13,494 nucleotides of DNA, from assembly GCA_934691625.1 (NCBI GenBank), contig CAKUTA010000023.1, positions 1 to 13,494 of the forward strand. Reading direction: 5' to 3'. Origin of the DNA: an uncultured Bacteroidales bacterium. Lineage in GTDB: Bacteria > Bacteroidota > Bacteroidia > Bacteroidales > UBA932. The position numbers and the translations under genes were made by a program. Positions 1-6,551 of this stretch are shown here, one piece after another. The notes under the pieces are model-generated. The model saw only the letters and a program-made list of their open reading frames with translations. It did not search any database and had not been told where the DNA came from. The stretch's first letter is position 1. Each line of letters starts with the position of its first letter.

Positions 1-163
1 ATTGAACTTTTCCACGCCAAAAGATGAGTTCTTCAAATATTTGTTGTAATGTTGCACTTGCTTTTTGACTCTGCCCCGGCATCAGAAGGTGTATGAGCAG
101 GATGCCGATGTCCGAAAAATCATTATCTTTGTAAGATTGCGGGTCTGGATATTTGGCAGGCTC
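1..163 (-). other. Open frame at left window edge, possibly the 5' end of a divergent gene; unrecognised
   Basis: On the minus strand one frame stays open from 163 to the window edge (54 codons). It reads as plausible protein (...DIGILLIHLLMPGQ..., then ...LQQIFEELIFWRGKVQ), preceded by a TAG at 166-164. Its only ATG is at 82-80, so the gene could start there and run out of the window. I do not recognise a family. On the plus strand an alternative is a 15-codon tail ending in TAA at 47-49 (...STPKDEFFKYLL). The sequence cannot decide between them, and either may be chance. Confidence 0.2.
124..131 (+). promoter_or_regulatory. Putative -7 promoter box for aroD-aroA
   Basis: TATCTTTG matches the Bacteroidota -7 consensus TAnnTTTG exactly. 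It lies 48 nt before the ATG at 180, giving an expected transcript start near 138. No good -33 TTG is seen about 20 nt upstream, so the call rests on the -7 box and its position. Confidence 0.45.
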
Positions 164-179
164 CTAGATTTATTGGATA

Positions 180-2333
180 ATGATTTGTACTACTATACAG
201 AACAGGACGCTGGATGAGATATATGCGGTTCTGGAAAGCGGGGACGTGGAAATGGCCGAAATCAGGCTCGACAGGTGCCCGCTCGCTCTGGATGAGATAG
301 AGGAACTTTTCTCCACGTCCGATGTTCCGCTGGTGGCGACTTGCCGTATCAGCGAGATCAGAAAACAGCTGGAGGAGGAATTGTACGGAGAACTTCAGGA
401 GGGAAAGCAGCATCCCGACGACAGGAAGCTCGACACGAAAGCGGTGCAGGAGGCTGAAGCCAAGCTTATTACGGCGATCCATGCAGGTGCAGCATTCGCG
501 GATCTGGAGATCGAGGCTCCGCCTATGATGTCGAAACGTCTGCGCAGGGAGACCCGTGAGAGCGGGACCGTATTCGTCCGTTCATACCATGACTTCAGCG
601 GTACGGACTCCGTGGAGGCGCTTAGGGCATTGACAGAAAAATGCTTCGCGATAGGCGCCGATATAGCCAAGATTGTCACTACGGCGGTTCCGGACATTCC
701 GGGAAACGATTCCCGTCAGACAGAAGGGAGTGGCCTGGTCCAGAATGCATCAGTATTCAGGGTGCTCTCACTTTATGACCACTTCGACCCTGCCAAGCTG
801 ATAGCTTTTGCGATGGGCGAACCTGGGAAGGAATCCAGGATACAATGCCTCGCTAAAGGTGCGCCATATACGTATGCTGCTCTGAATGAGGATGAAGCGG
901 CAGCTCCGGGGCAGATGTCCACGGAAGAGATGCACCGTCTTGTATATGGAGCAGTCCCATTCCGCCGTAAATCGGAGGAAGTCCTACAGATGCCATCATC
1001 GAAGAGCTTTGCACAGCGTGCCATAATAGCGGCTGCTCTTGCAGATGGGACTTCGACATTGAACGGATATTCCCCTTGCGGCGACAGCAGCGCAGCCATT
1101 TCCGTGGCGCGGGCTCTCGGTGCGGAGGTTACTGTCGGCCTGGCATGCAGGAACGGGAAAGTCCTTAAAGATACATCGGCATTGACTATAAAGGGAAGGG
1201 GAACGGCAGCATTGTCCCTGGCATCTCTGCATACCGGTGAATCCGGCCTTCTCACGAGGCTGATGATTCCTCTTGTGGCAGTTCTTGGGAACGGCGGCAT
1301 TGAAATAACAGGAGAAAAGACATTGACCCGCAGGCCTTTGAAAGGTGCAAGGGAGATCATGGGCGCGTTCGGTGCGAGGCTTGAAAATTCAGGAACGGAT
1401 AATGCGGACGAGGTGTTTGTCCCTCTGAAAGTGTCCGGAAAACTGGAAGGCGGAAAGGTTACAATCTCAGGCTCAGGAGGCTCGCAGCTGGTGTCAGGGC
1501 TGCTGATGGCGCTTCCGCTGCTTAAGGATGATACAGTCATAAGGCTTACGGAGCCGAAAAGCATCCCGTATCTTTTCATAACAATGGACGTCCTGAAGGC
1601 ATTCGGGGTGAAAATCTGGTGCGATATGGAGGGCGGACAGGAGTTCGCCGAGTCGCAGGACTGGAACGACTGCACTGAAATAGTCCTGCATATAAAAGGC
1701 GGGCAGAGCTACAAGGCCACTGACATGGATATAGAGGGAGACTGGAGCGCAGCGTCCAATTTCATGGTCGCAGGTGCCGTGTTCGGCAGTGTGGAGGTGT
1801 CAGGCCTGGATTCCAGGTCGTTGCAGGCGGATCTCTCTATAATGGACATCCTGATGGAGGCCGGGGCAAGCCTTTCGCAGATGGGTGAAGACGACCCGCA
1901 TGGCGTGATACATGTGCAGAAGGCTCCGCTCAATGCTTTCGAGGTGGATGCCAATAATTGTCCAGATCTGTTCCCGATAATATCGGTGCTGGCTGCGTTC
2001 TGCCAGGGCACCAGCCGCATAGCAGGAGTGGGAAGGCTCGCCAGCAAGGAAAGCGACAGGGGTAAGGCTATATTGTCAATGCTCCTTCAGCTTGGTGTAA
2101 AAGCCAGAATATCAGGAGATAAAATGATTATAGAAGGGCATTCGCTGGCTCAGAGGTGCTTGACAGGGCATCTTCTGAAAGGTGGCAGCTACACGTCGAA
2201 TCATGACCACAGGATGGTCATGGCTCTGAAAGTGGCGGAGCTTGGTGCGGACGGTCCGGTAGAGATAGATGATGCCGGATGCGTGGCGAAGTCATTTCCG
2301 GCATTCAGGGAGCAATTCGTAAAGTTCAGATAG
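180..2333 (+). CDS. Bifunctional 3-dehydroquinate dehydratase (type I) / EPSP synthase fusion
   Basis: One 717-residue protein carries two shikimate enzymes. Residues about 1-255 are a type I dehydroquinase (AroD, dehydroquinate to dehydroshikimate). Visible motifs are EIRLD (27-31), DLEIE (108-112), SYHDF with catalytic His137, DIAKI with Schiff-base Lys164, Arg220 in ESRI, and APGQMS (242-247). Residues about 262-717 are EPSP synthase (AroA, shikimate-3-phosphate plus PEP): SSKS with Lys275, Arg280, GESGLLTR (353-360), GGSQ (433-436), CPDLFP with Asp596, KESDR with Glu624, NHDHRM with Arg678, and AKSFP with Lys704. All key catalytic residues of both halves appear present, so both should work. 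No linker stop or frameshift is seen. The ATG at 180 fits the dehydroquinase N-terminus. aroC follows after 2 nt. This domain pairing is uncommon: plants fuse AroD to AroE, and the fungal AROM protein has five domains. Confidence 0.93.
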   Translation: MICTTIQNRTLDEIYAVLESGDVEMAEIRLDRCPLALDEIEELFSTSDVPLVATCRISEIRKQLEEELYGELQEGKQHPDDRKLDTKAVQEAEAKLITAIHAGAAFADLEIEAPPMMSKRLRRETRESGTVFVRSYHDFSGTDSVEALRALTEKCFAIGADIAKIVTTAVPDIPGNDSRQTEGSGLVQNASVFRVLSLYDHFDPAKLIAFAMGEPGKESRIQCLAKGAPYTYAALNEDEAAAPGQMSTEEMHRLVYGAVPFRRKSEEVLQMPSSKSFAQRAIIAAALADGTSTLNGYSPCGDSSAAISVARALGAEVTVGLACRNGKVLKDTSALTIKGRGTAALSLASLHTGESGLLTRLMIPLVAVLGNGGIEITGEKTLTRRPLKGAREIMGAFGARLENSGTDNADEVFVPLKVSGKLEGGKVTISGSGGSQLVSGLLMALPLLKDDTVIRLTEPKSIPYLFITMDVLKAFGVKIWCDMEGGQEFAESQDWNDCTEIVLHIKGGQSYKATDMDIEGDWSAASNFMVAGAVFGSVEVSGLDSRSLQADLSIMDILMEAGASLSQMGEDDPHGVIHVQKAPLNAFEVDANNCPDLFPIISVLAAFCQGTSRIAGVGRLASKESDRGKAILSMLLQLGVKARISGDKMIIEGHSLAQRCLTGHLLKGGSYTSNHDHRMVMALKVAELGADGPVEIDDAGCVAKSFPAFREQFVKFR

Positions 2334-2335
2334 CA

Positions 2336-3349
2336 ATGGATACATTCGGCAGAAAATTCAGGGTCTCCATATTCGGGGAGTCGCATGGAGATGCAATAGG
2401 TGTGGTGCTTGACGGTGTGCTTCCAGGGCTGCCTGTGGCGGCCGAAGATTTCATGGAGGACATCCTCAGGCGTAAAAGTGGACCTAAGGGTACTACGCCT
2501 CGTATAGAGACTGATGAGCCTGAGATACTTAGCGGCGTCTATAATGGATATTCCACCGGTGCCCCGATGGCTATCATATTCAGGAACAGAAATACCAGGT
2601 CAGGGGACTACAAGCTGTTCAATGATGTTCCGCGTCCAGGGCATGCGGACTATACGGCAAGTGTCAAGTGGCTGGATTTCAATGATCCTAGAGGCGGAGG
2701 CCATTTCTCGGGAAGGCTTACTCTCCCGATAGTGGCAGCAGGTGTCATTGCCAAGAAGATGTGCCACTGCGATATTCATGCACGTCTTGTCGAGGTAGGA
2801 GGTGTCTCTGAATCAGAGGCGTGGCGCGATGTCCTGGACAAGGCGATTGCGGAGCGTGATTCTGTAGGCGGCATCGTGGAATGTGTGGCTTCAGGACTGC
2901 CTGCCGGACTTGGCGAGCCGTTTTTCGACTCTGTGGAGGCTCTTGTCTCGCATGCTGTATTCTCGATTCCTGGTGTCCGTGGCATAGAGTTCGGAGACGG
3001 ATTCGCGGCGGCACGTATGAAGGGCTCACAGCACAATGATCCATTCGATAGCGTCGGCTCAGCCGACTCTGGTGCCGGATGGCAGAAGGACCCGCAGGTA
3101 TGCCATCCGTCCAAGAATGGAGCAGGAGGCGTCAATGGCGGCATCACAAACGGCAATCCGCTTGTGTTCCGTGTGGCATTCAAGCCTACATCCAGTATCG
3201 GGAAGGCGCAGCGGACATTCAATTTCGCTACCGGTAAGATGACGGAGCTGGAGATTCCTGGGCGTCATGATGTATGCTTTGCGTTGAGGACCCCTCCTGT
3301 GGTCGAGGCGATGACGGCAATCGTGCTTGCCGACCTGATGGCGCTGTAG
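2336..3349 (+). CDS. aroC: Chorismate synthase
   Basis: Converts 5-enolpyruvylshikimate-3-phosphate (EPSP, the product of the gene just upstream) to chorismate, using reduced FMN. The 337 residues show the family signatures: GESHG with catalytic His17, RPGHADY with His103, GIEFGDGFAAA, the GVNGGITNGNPL block, and GRHDVCFALR near the C-terminus. It is slightly shorter than the usual 350-360. The signature usually written GGRSSARET is GGHFSGRLT here (121-129), a divergent form I believe occurs in other anaerobes. The frame is also open upstream to an ATG at 2279, but the family N-terminus starts at MDTFGRKFRVSIFGESHG, so I chose ATG 2336, 2 nt after the aroD-aroA stop. The two genes are almost certainly co-transcribed. 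Confidence 0.95.
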   Translation: MDTFGRKFRVSIFGESHGDAIGVVLDGVLPGLPVAAEDFMEDILRRKSGPKGTTPRIETDEPEILSGVYNGYSTGAPMAIIFRNRNTRSGDYKLFNDVPRPGHADYTASVKWLDFNDPRGGGHFSGRLTLPIVAAGVIAKKMCHCDIHARLVEVGGVSESEAWRDVLDKAIAERDSVGGIVECVASGLPAGLGEPFFDSVEALVSHAVFSIPGVRGIEFGDGFAAARMKGSQHNDPFDSVGSADSGAGWQKDPQVCHPSKNGAGGVNGGITNGNPLVFRVAFKPTSSIGKAQRTFNFATGKMTELEIPGRHDVCFALRTPPVVEAMTAIVLADLMAL

Positions 3350-3375
3350 AAACTGCATGTATGATTCTAAAATGC

Positions 3376-3403
3376 TAACTTTGCAGGATGCAAAAGCTTT
3401 TGC
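3376..3403 (+). promoter_or_regulatory. Putative sufB promoter with a 14-bp palindrome at the expected start site
   Basis: TAACTTTG at 3376-3383 matches TAnnTTTG. The expected start of transcription is near 3390. A perfect 14-bp palindrome, GCAAAAGCTTTTGC, spans 3390-3403 and ends 3 nt before the sufB ATG. No convincing -33 element is seen. This suggests sufB has its own promoter, possibly with an operator over the start site, rather than depending only on read-through from aroC. Confidence 0.45.
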
Positions 3404-3406
3404 TAT

Positions 3407-4852
3407 ATGGATATTAACGAAGAGAAGGAACTTCTTCAGGATATAACGAAGAAGGAATATAAGGAAGGATTTGTAACGGACGTTGACCAGGACTTCATCC
3501 CTAAAGGTCTGAACGAGGGCATTGTGCGGATGATTTCAGAAAGGAAGGGAGAGCCTCAGTGGCTTCTGGACTTCCGCCTGGACGCGTTCCGCAAATGGCA
3601 GAGAATGGAGATGCCCGACTGGGGACATCTGGATATGCCTCATATTGATTATCAGGATATTATATATTACGCTGCCCCCAAGAAGGATTCTGACAGGCCG
3701 AAGGAGATTGATTCGAAACTGGAAGAGACCTTCGACAAGCTGGGAATTCCGCTGAAGGAGCGCAAGGCTCTGGCTGGAGTGACGGCTGTGGATGCCGTAT
3801 TTGACTCGGTGTCGGTAGCCACGACATTCCGTAAGGAGCTTGCGGAGCGCGGAATTATCTTCTGCTCGTTCAGCGAGGCGGTAAGGGAGCATCCTGACCT
3901 GGTGCGCAAATATCTGGCGACGGTGGTTCCGTCAGGTGACAACTATTTCGCGGCACTTAACTCCGCAGTATTCAGCGACGGCTCGTTCTGCTATATCCCG
4001 AAGGGTGTCCGCTGCCCTATGGAGCTGTCCAGCTATTTCCGTATCAATGCGAAAGGGACAGGGCAGTTTGAGAGGACTCTAATTGTCGCTGACGAAGGCT
4101 CCACGCTGAGCTATATGGAAGGCTGCACCGCCCCTATGCGTGATGAGAATCAGCTGCATGCCGCTGTGGTGGAGATAGTTGCGCTGAAAGATGCGGATGT
4201 CAAATACAGCACAGTGCAGAACTGGTACCCTGGAGATGAGAATGGAAAGGGAGGCATCCTCAACCTGGTCACCAAGAGGGGAATATGCATGGAGGGAGCC
4301 CATCTTTCATGGACCCAGGTCGAGACGGGTTCAGCGATAACATGGAAATATCCGAGCACCATCCTGAAAGGAGATTACTCTTCATCCGAGTTCTATTCTG
4401 TGGCTGTCACCAACAACTATCAGCAGGCGGACACCGGCACGAAGATGATTCACATCGGAAAAGGCTCGAAGAGCCGTATCGTAAGCAAGGGAATTTCAGC
4501 CGGGCATAGCCAGAACAGCTATCGCGGTCTTGTAAGGATGCTGCCTGGAGCTGCCGGGGCACGTAATTTCTCCCAGTGCGACAGCCTGCTTATCGGCTCG
4601 CTGTGCGGTGCCCATACGTTCCCTGATGTCCGCAGCGACAACGCTACGGCAGTCGTGGAGCATGAGGCCACCACTTCCAAGATCAATGAAGATCAGCTTT
4701 TCTACTGCAACCAGCGCGGAATCGGTCCGGAGGACGCTGTGGGGCTGATTGTCAATGGATATGCCAGGGAAGTCCTGAGCAAGCTGCCTATGGAGTTCGC
4801 AGTCGAGGCGCAGAAGCTTCTCCAGGTCTCGCTTGAAGGCTCCGTCGGCTAG
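3407..4852 (+). CDS. sufB: Fe-S cluster assembly scaffold protein SufB
   Basis: SufB is the core subunit of the cytosolic SufBCD scaffold on which Fe-S clusters are built, receiving sulfur from SufS/SufE or SufU. The 481-residue product is full length (E. coli 495) and ends with the typical [23 protein letters not shown] tail. Conserved blocks include [20 protein letters not shown] (195-214), MEGCTAP with Cys240, [11 protein letters not shown] with Cys391 (E. coli Cys405 by offset), and [11 protein letters not shown] with His419 and Glu420 (E. coli His433 and Glu434). All residues proposed for sulfur transfer and cluster assembly are present. The gene stands alone: aroC is upstream and a transporter downstream, with no sufC, sufD or sufS in the window, although the partners are required and must lie elsewhere. 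Fe-S supply is relevant to ThiC and ThiH in this window, but that link is only circumstantial. Confidence 0.96.
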   Translation: MDINEEKELLQDITKKEYKEGFVTDVDQDFIPKGLNEGIVRMISERKGEPQWLLDFRLDAFRKWQRMEMPDWGHLDMPHIDYQDIIYYAAPKKDSDRPKEIDSKLEETFDKLGIPLKERKALAGVTAVDAVFDSVSVATTFRKELAERGIIFCSFSEAVREHPDLVRKYLATVVPSGDNYFAALNSAVFSDGSFCYIPKGVRCPMELSSYFRINAKGTGQFERTLIVADEGSTLSYMEGCTAPMRDENQLHAAVVEIVALKDADVKYSTVQNWYPGDENGKGGILNLVTKRGICMEGAHLSWTQVETGSAITWKYPSTILKGDYSSSEFYSVAVTNNYQQADTGTKMIHIGKGSKSRIVSKGISAGHSQNSYRGLVRMLPGAAGARNFSQCDSLLIGSLCGAHTFPDVRSDNATAVVEHEATTSKINEDQLFYCNQRGIGPEDAVGLIVNGYAREVLSKLPMEFAVEAQKLLQVSLEGSVG

Positions 4853-4868
4853 TCATTATGGATTTGTT

Positions 4869-4943
4869 GTTGATAATCAAGTGATTATGATTTTCAAAGT
4901 TCATGTATGATGACTTTGAAAATTGTAACTAGTTGATAATCAG
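4869..4943 (+). promoter_or_regulatory. pnuC promoter region with long inverted repeat and flanking repeats
   Basis: Inverted repeat ATTTTCAAAGT (4890-4900) and ACTTTGAAAAT (4913-4923): 11 perfect base pairs around a 12-nt spacer. The right arm contains TTTG (4915-4918), which could be the -33 element. After 18 nt comes TAATC (4937-4941), a possible -7, 37 nt before the ATG at 4979. The repeat is flanked by two copies of GTTGATAATCA (4869-4879 and 4932-4942). It lacks a following T-run, so it looks more like an operator than a terminator. A matching arrangement lies upstream of thiD. Confidence 0.5.
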
Positions 4944-4978
4944 TATTGCCTTCCTCAAAACCACTGAAAAACCAAGCG

Positions 4979-5635
4979 ATGGACTGGATTAATTATACAT
5001 TGTTCACTATCGGCGGAGACACGCCGGTACTTCTCATAGACCTGCTGACTTCGATAGCCGGTCTGACCTGCGTATTCCTTGCCGGGCGCAACAGCAAATA
5101 TAATTTCTGGGTCGGGTATCTGTATTCGTTCCTGCTTCTGCTGATGTTCTGGAACAAGAACCTGTACGCCAATCTTCTTCTTCAGCCTATATCGCTGGGC
5201 ATCAATGTTCTTGGTCATTATCGCTGGACACATCCACGTAAGGGCGAGCAGAGCTCGGAAGACAGCGGCTCCCTTAAGGTCACAATGCTGAACTGGCGTC
5301 AGCGTATCCTTGCAATAGTCTCGATATTTGTCATAGCTGCCGGATGGGGATGGTTTATCAGCCTTGTGGGCAATGTCGTGTTCCCCGGAAAGATTCCTTC
5401 AGACCCTGTCCCGTACCTGGATGCATGCGTGACTGTCCTTATACTGGTGGCGCAGTTCCTGTCTGCACTCAAGAAATGGGACTGCTGGATTGCCTGGCTG
5501 CTGGTCAATGTGTTCCAGCTGGCAATGCATATCTCTGTGGGCCATGTCTTCATGCCGATTGTCTGCTGCCTATACCTTGTGAACGGCATCTGGTCGCTCA
5601 TCACATGGTCTGGTCTATATAAGAAGAAAGCATAA
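4979..5635 (+). CDS. PnuC-family vitamin transporter (nicotinamide riboside or thiamine)
   Basis: A 218-residue, very hydrophobic protein with about seven predicted membrane segments (roughly 16-36, 42-57, 62-80, 110-131, 147-165, 169-186, 190-209). The block PYLDACVTVLILVAQFLSALKKWDCWIAWLLVNV (split here as PYLDACVTVLI at 145-155 and CWIAWLLVNV at 169-178) matches the PnuC family, which moves a vitamin precursor by facilitated diffusion, with intracellular phosphorylation trapping it. Family members carry nicotinamide riboside (PnuC), thiamine (PnuT) or riboflavin (PnuX), and I cannot tell which from residues alone. The thiamine operon faces it and its upstream palindrome resembles that of thiD, which favours thiamine. 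The frame extends upstream to a TTG at 4946, but ATG 4979 fits better. The gene ends at the base of a terminator hairpin. Confidence 0.85.
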   Translation: MDWINYTLFTIGGDTPVLLIDLLTSIAGLTCVFLAGRNSKYNFWVGYLYSFLLLLMFWNKNLYANLLLQPISLGINVLGHYRWTHPRKGEQSSEDSGSLKVTMLNWRQRILAIVSIFVIAAGWGWFISLVGNVVFPGKIPSDPVPYLDACVTVLILVAQFLSALKKWDCWIAWLLVNVFQLAMHISVGHVFMPIVCCLYLVNGIWSLITWSGLYKKKA

Positions 5636-5662
5636 AAAACGGGGGGGGGATTCCCCGTTTTT
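5635..5662. terminator. Bidirectional rho-independent terminator with a nine-G tract
   Basis: AAAAACGGGG (5635-5644) pairs with CCCCGTTTTT (5653-5662) around an 8-nt loop. Each strand ends in a T-run, so it can stop the + strand transporter transcript and the - strand thiamine/glycosidase transcript. It begins at the last base of the transporter stop codon and ends 1 nt before the glycosidase stop. The G9 tract (5641-5649) lets the stem pair in several registers. Confidence 0.85.
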
Positions 5663-5663
5663 C

Positions 5664-6521
5664 TTACTTTACAATGACAATGTTAGGGACTCGGCGTGTT
5701 CCCGCGTGGTCAAACTTGTGATTGTCTGTCGGGTGATTAAGCACACCAGAATCGGCAGTCCATATAGTTGTGGAGCCGCCACCGTCGAGGTTCATGGCAT
5801 TGTCCATTCCTGCCCAGCGTGCGATAAGGGCAGCCTCTGTAAGAGTGGCGCCGTCAGCATTGCCCTTGGACCGTCCGTCAATGGCGATGAAATAGTAATT
5901 CCCCTGGTTGTCCTTTCCTATCACGGTACGCGGATGCCTGGCGTTGCTGAACTTCTTCTCAGCCGCGAACTCACTGATATTGCCGTCGGATATCAGCAGT
6001 GGACCGGAAGCGAGAACATAGCTATAATGTCTTGTGTAATAATCGTATCTGCTCGTGTCGCACAGCATTATGTCCATGTGGCGTCCCTTGTTGCCCCTGA
6101 ATGCCACTATCGCATTGGTCCTGAAGAACTCTGACCTGGCGGTGCGGCATATCTCTCGGTGCCTTATGGAGAGGAAAGTGATCGGCTGCAGAGTCTCGAC
6201 ATTGAAATAACTGCCGTTTATTGCAGCCAGGGCATGCTCTCTGGCGGCGAGCGAATCCGTGGTCGTGCACATGACGCCTGCGGCCTCGGCTATGCCTGTC
6301 CTGAATTTCCTTGCAGGATATCTGACCATCGAGACGGTCTGGTCTCCACCGAACATCCTGATTTTCGCTGTCCCTGCCTGTGCACCCTTGCCCAGGTCTT
6401 TCCAGTTCCAGTCTGCGTTTACAAATGCTGTGGAATCGGCCTTGCGGTCCTGTCCGTAGGCTGCTGCTGACATTGCCAGCAGGACGATAGCTGCGGCATA
6501 TCTCAAGTTAAGGAGTCTCAT
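5664..6521 (-). CDS. Secreted phosphodiester glycosidase (NAGPA/DUF2233-type domain) protein
   Basis: A 285-residue protein with an N-terminal signal peptide (hydrophobic core about 8-22, cleavage near AYGQ, no lipobox Cys), so it is exported, probably to the periplasm. The rest matches the domain of the eukaryotic uncovering enzyme (N-acetylglucosamine-1-phosphodiester glycosidase): ALAAINGSYFN (97-107), YVLASGPLLISDG (168-180), HPRTVIGKD with YYFIAIDGR (196-217), MNLDGGGSTTIW (243-254), and the C-terminal RRVPNIVIV (276-284). The bacterial substrate is generally unknown. It is the last gene after tenI, 30 nt downstream, and could share the thiamine transcript. A near-match to a -7 box (TATATTTA in that gap) allows its own promoter. 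A role in thiamine metabolism is not known and would be inference. The minus-strand side of the G-rich hairpin terminates it. Confidence 0.82.
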   Translation of the reverse strand: MRLLNLRYAAAIVLLAMSAAAYGQDRKADSTAFVNADWNWKDLGKGAQAGTAKIRMFGGDQTVSMVRYPARKFRTGIAEAAGVMCTTTDSLAAREHALAAINGSYFNVETLQPITFLSIRHREICRTARSEFFRTNAIVAFRGNKGRHMDIMLCDTSRYDYYTRHYSYVLASGPLLISDGNISEFAAEKKFSNARHPRTVIGKDNQGNYYFIAIDGRSKGNADGATLTEAALIARWAGMDNAMNLDGGGSTTIWTADSGVLNHPTDNHKFDHAGTRRVPNIVIVK

Positions 6522-6551
6522 GATATTTGTTTCTTATAAATATACGCATTT

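Noticed and set aside
773..1675. 300-codon open frame on the minus strand inside aroD-aroA
   Set aside because: It lies wholly antisense to a protein with all EPSP synthase motifs. It is Ser/Pro/Arg-rich as expected of an antisense frame, and no family is recognisable.
2279..2335. Upstream ATG that would lengthen AroC by 19 residues
   Set aside because: The extension overlaps the end of aroD-aroA and has no family match; the conserved N-terminus starts at 2336.
4946..4978. Upstream TTG start for the PnuC-family gene
   Set aside because: It adds 11 polar residues not typical of the family and would start almost at the putative promoter; ATG 4979 is simpler.
4853..4978. TPP riboswitch or terminator before the transporter
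   Set aside because: No THI-box motifs are present, and the long inverted repeat lacks a GC-rich stem and a T-run.
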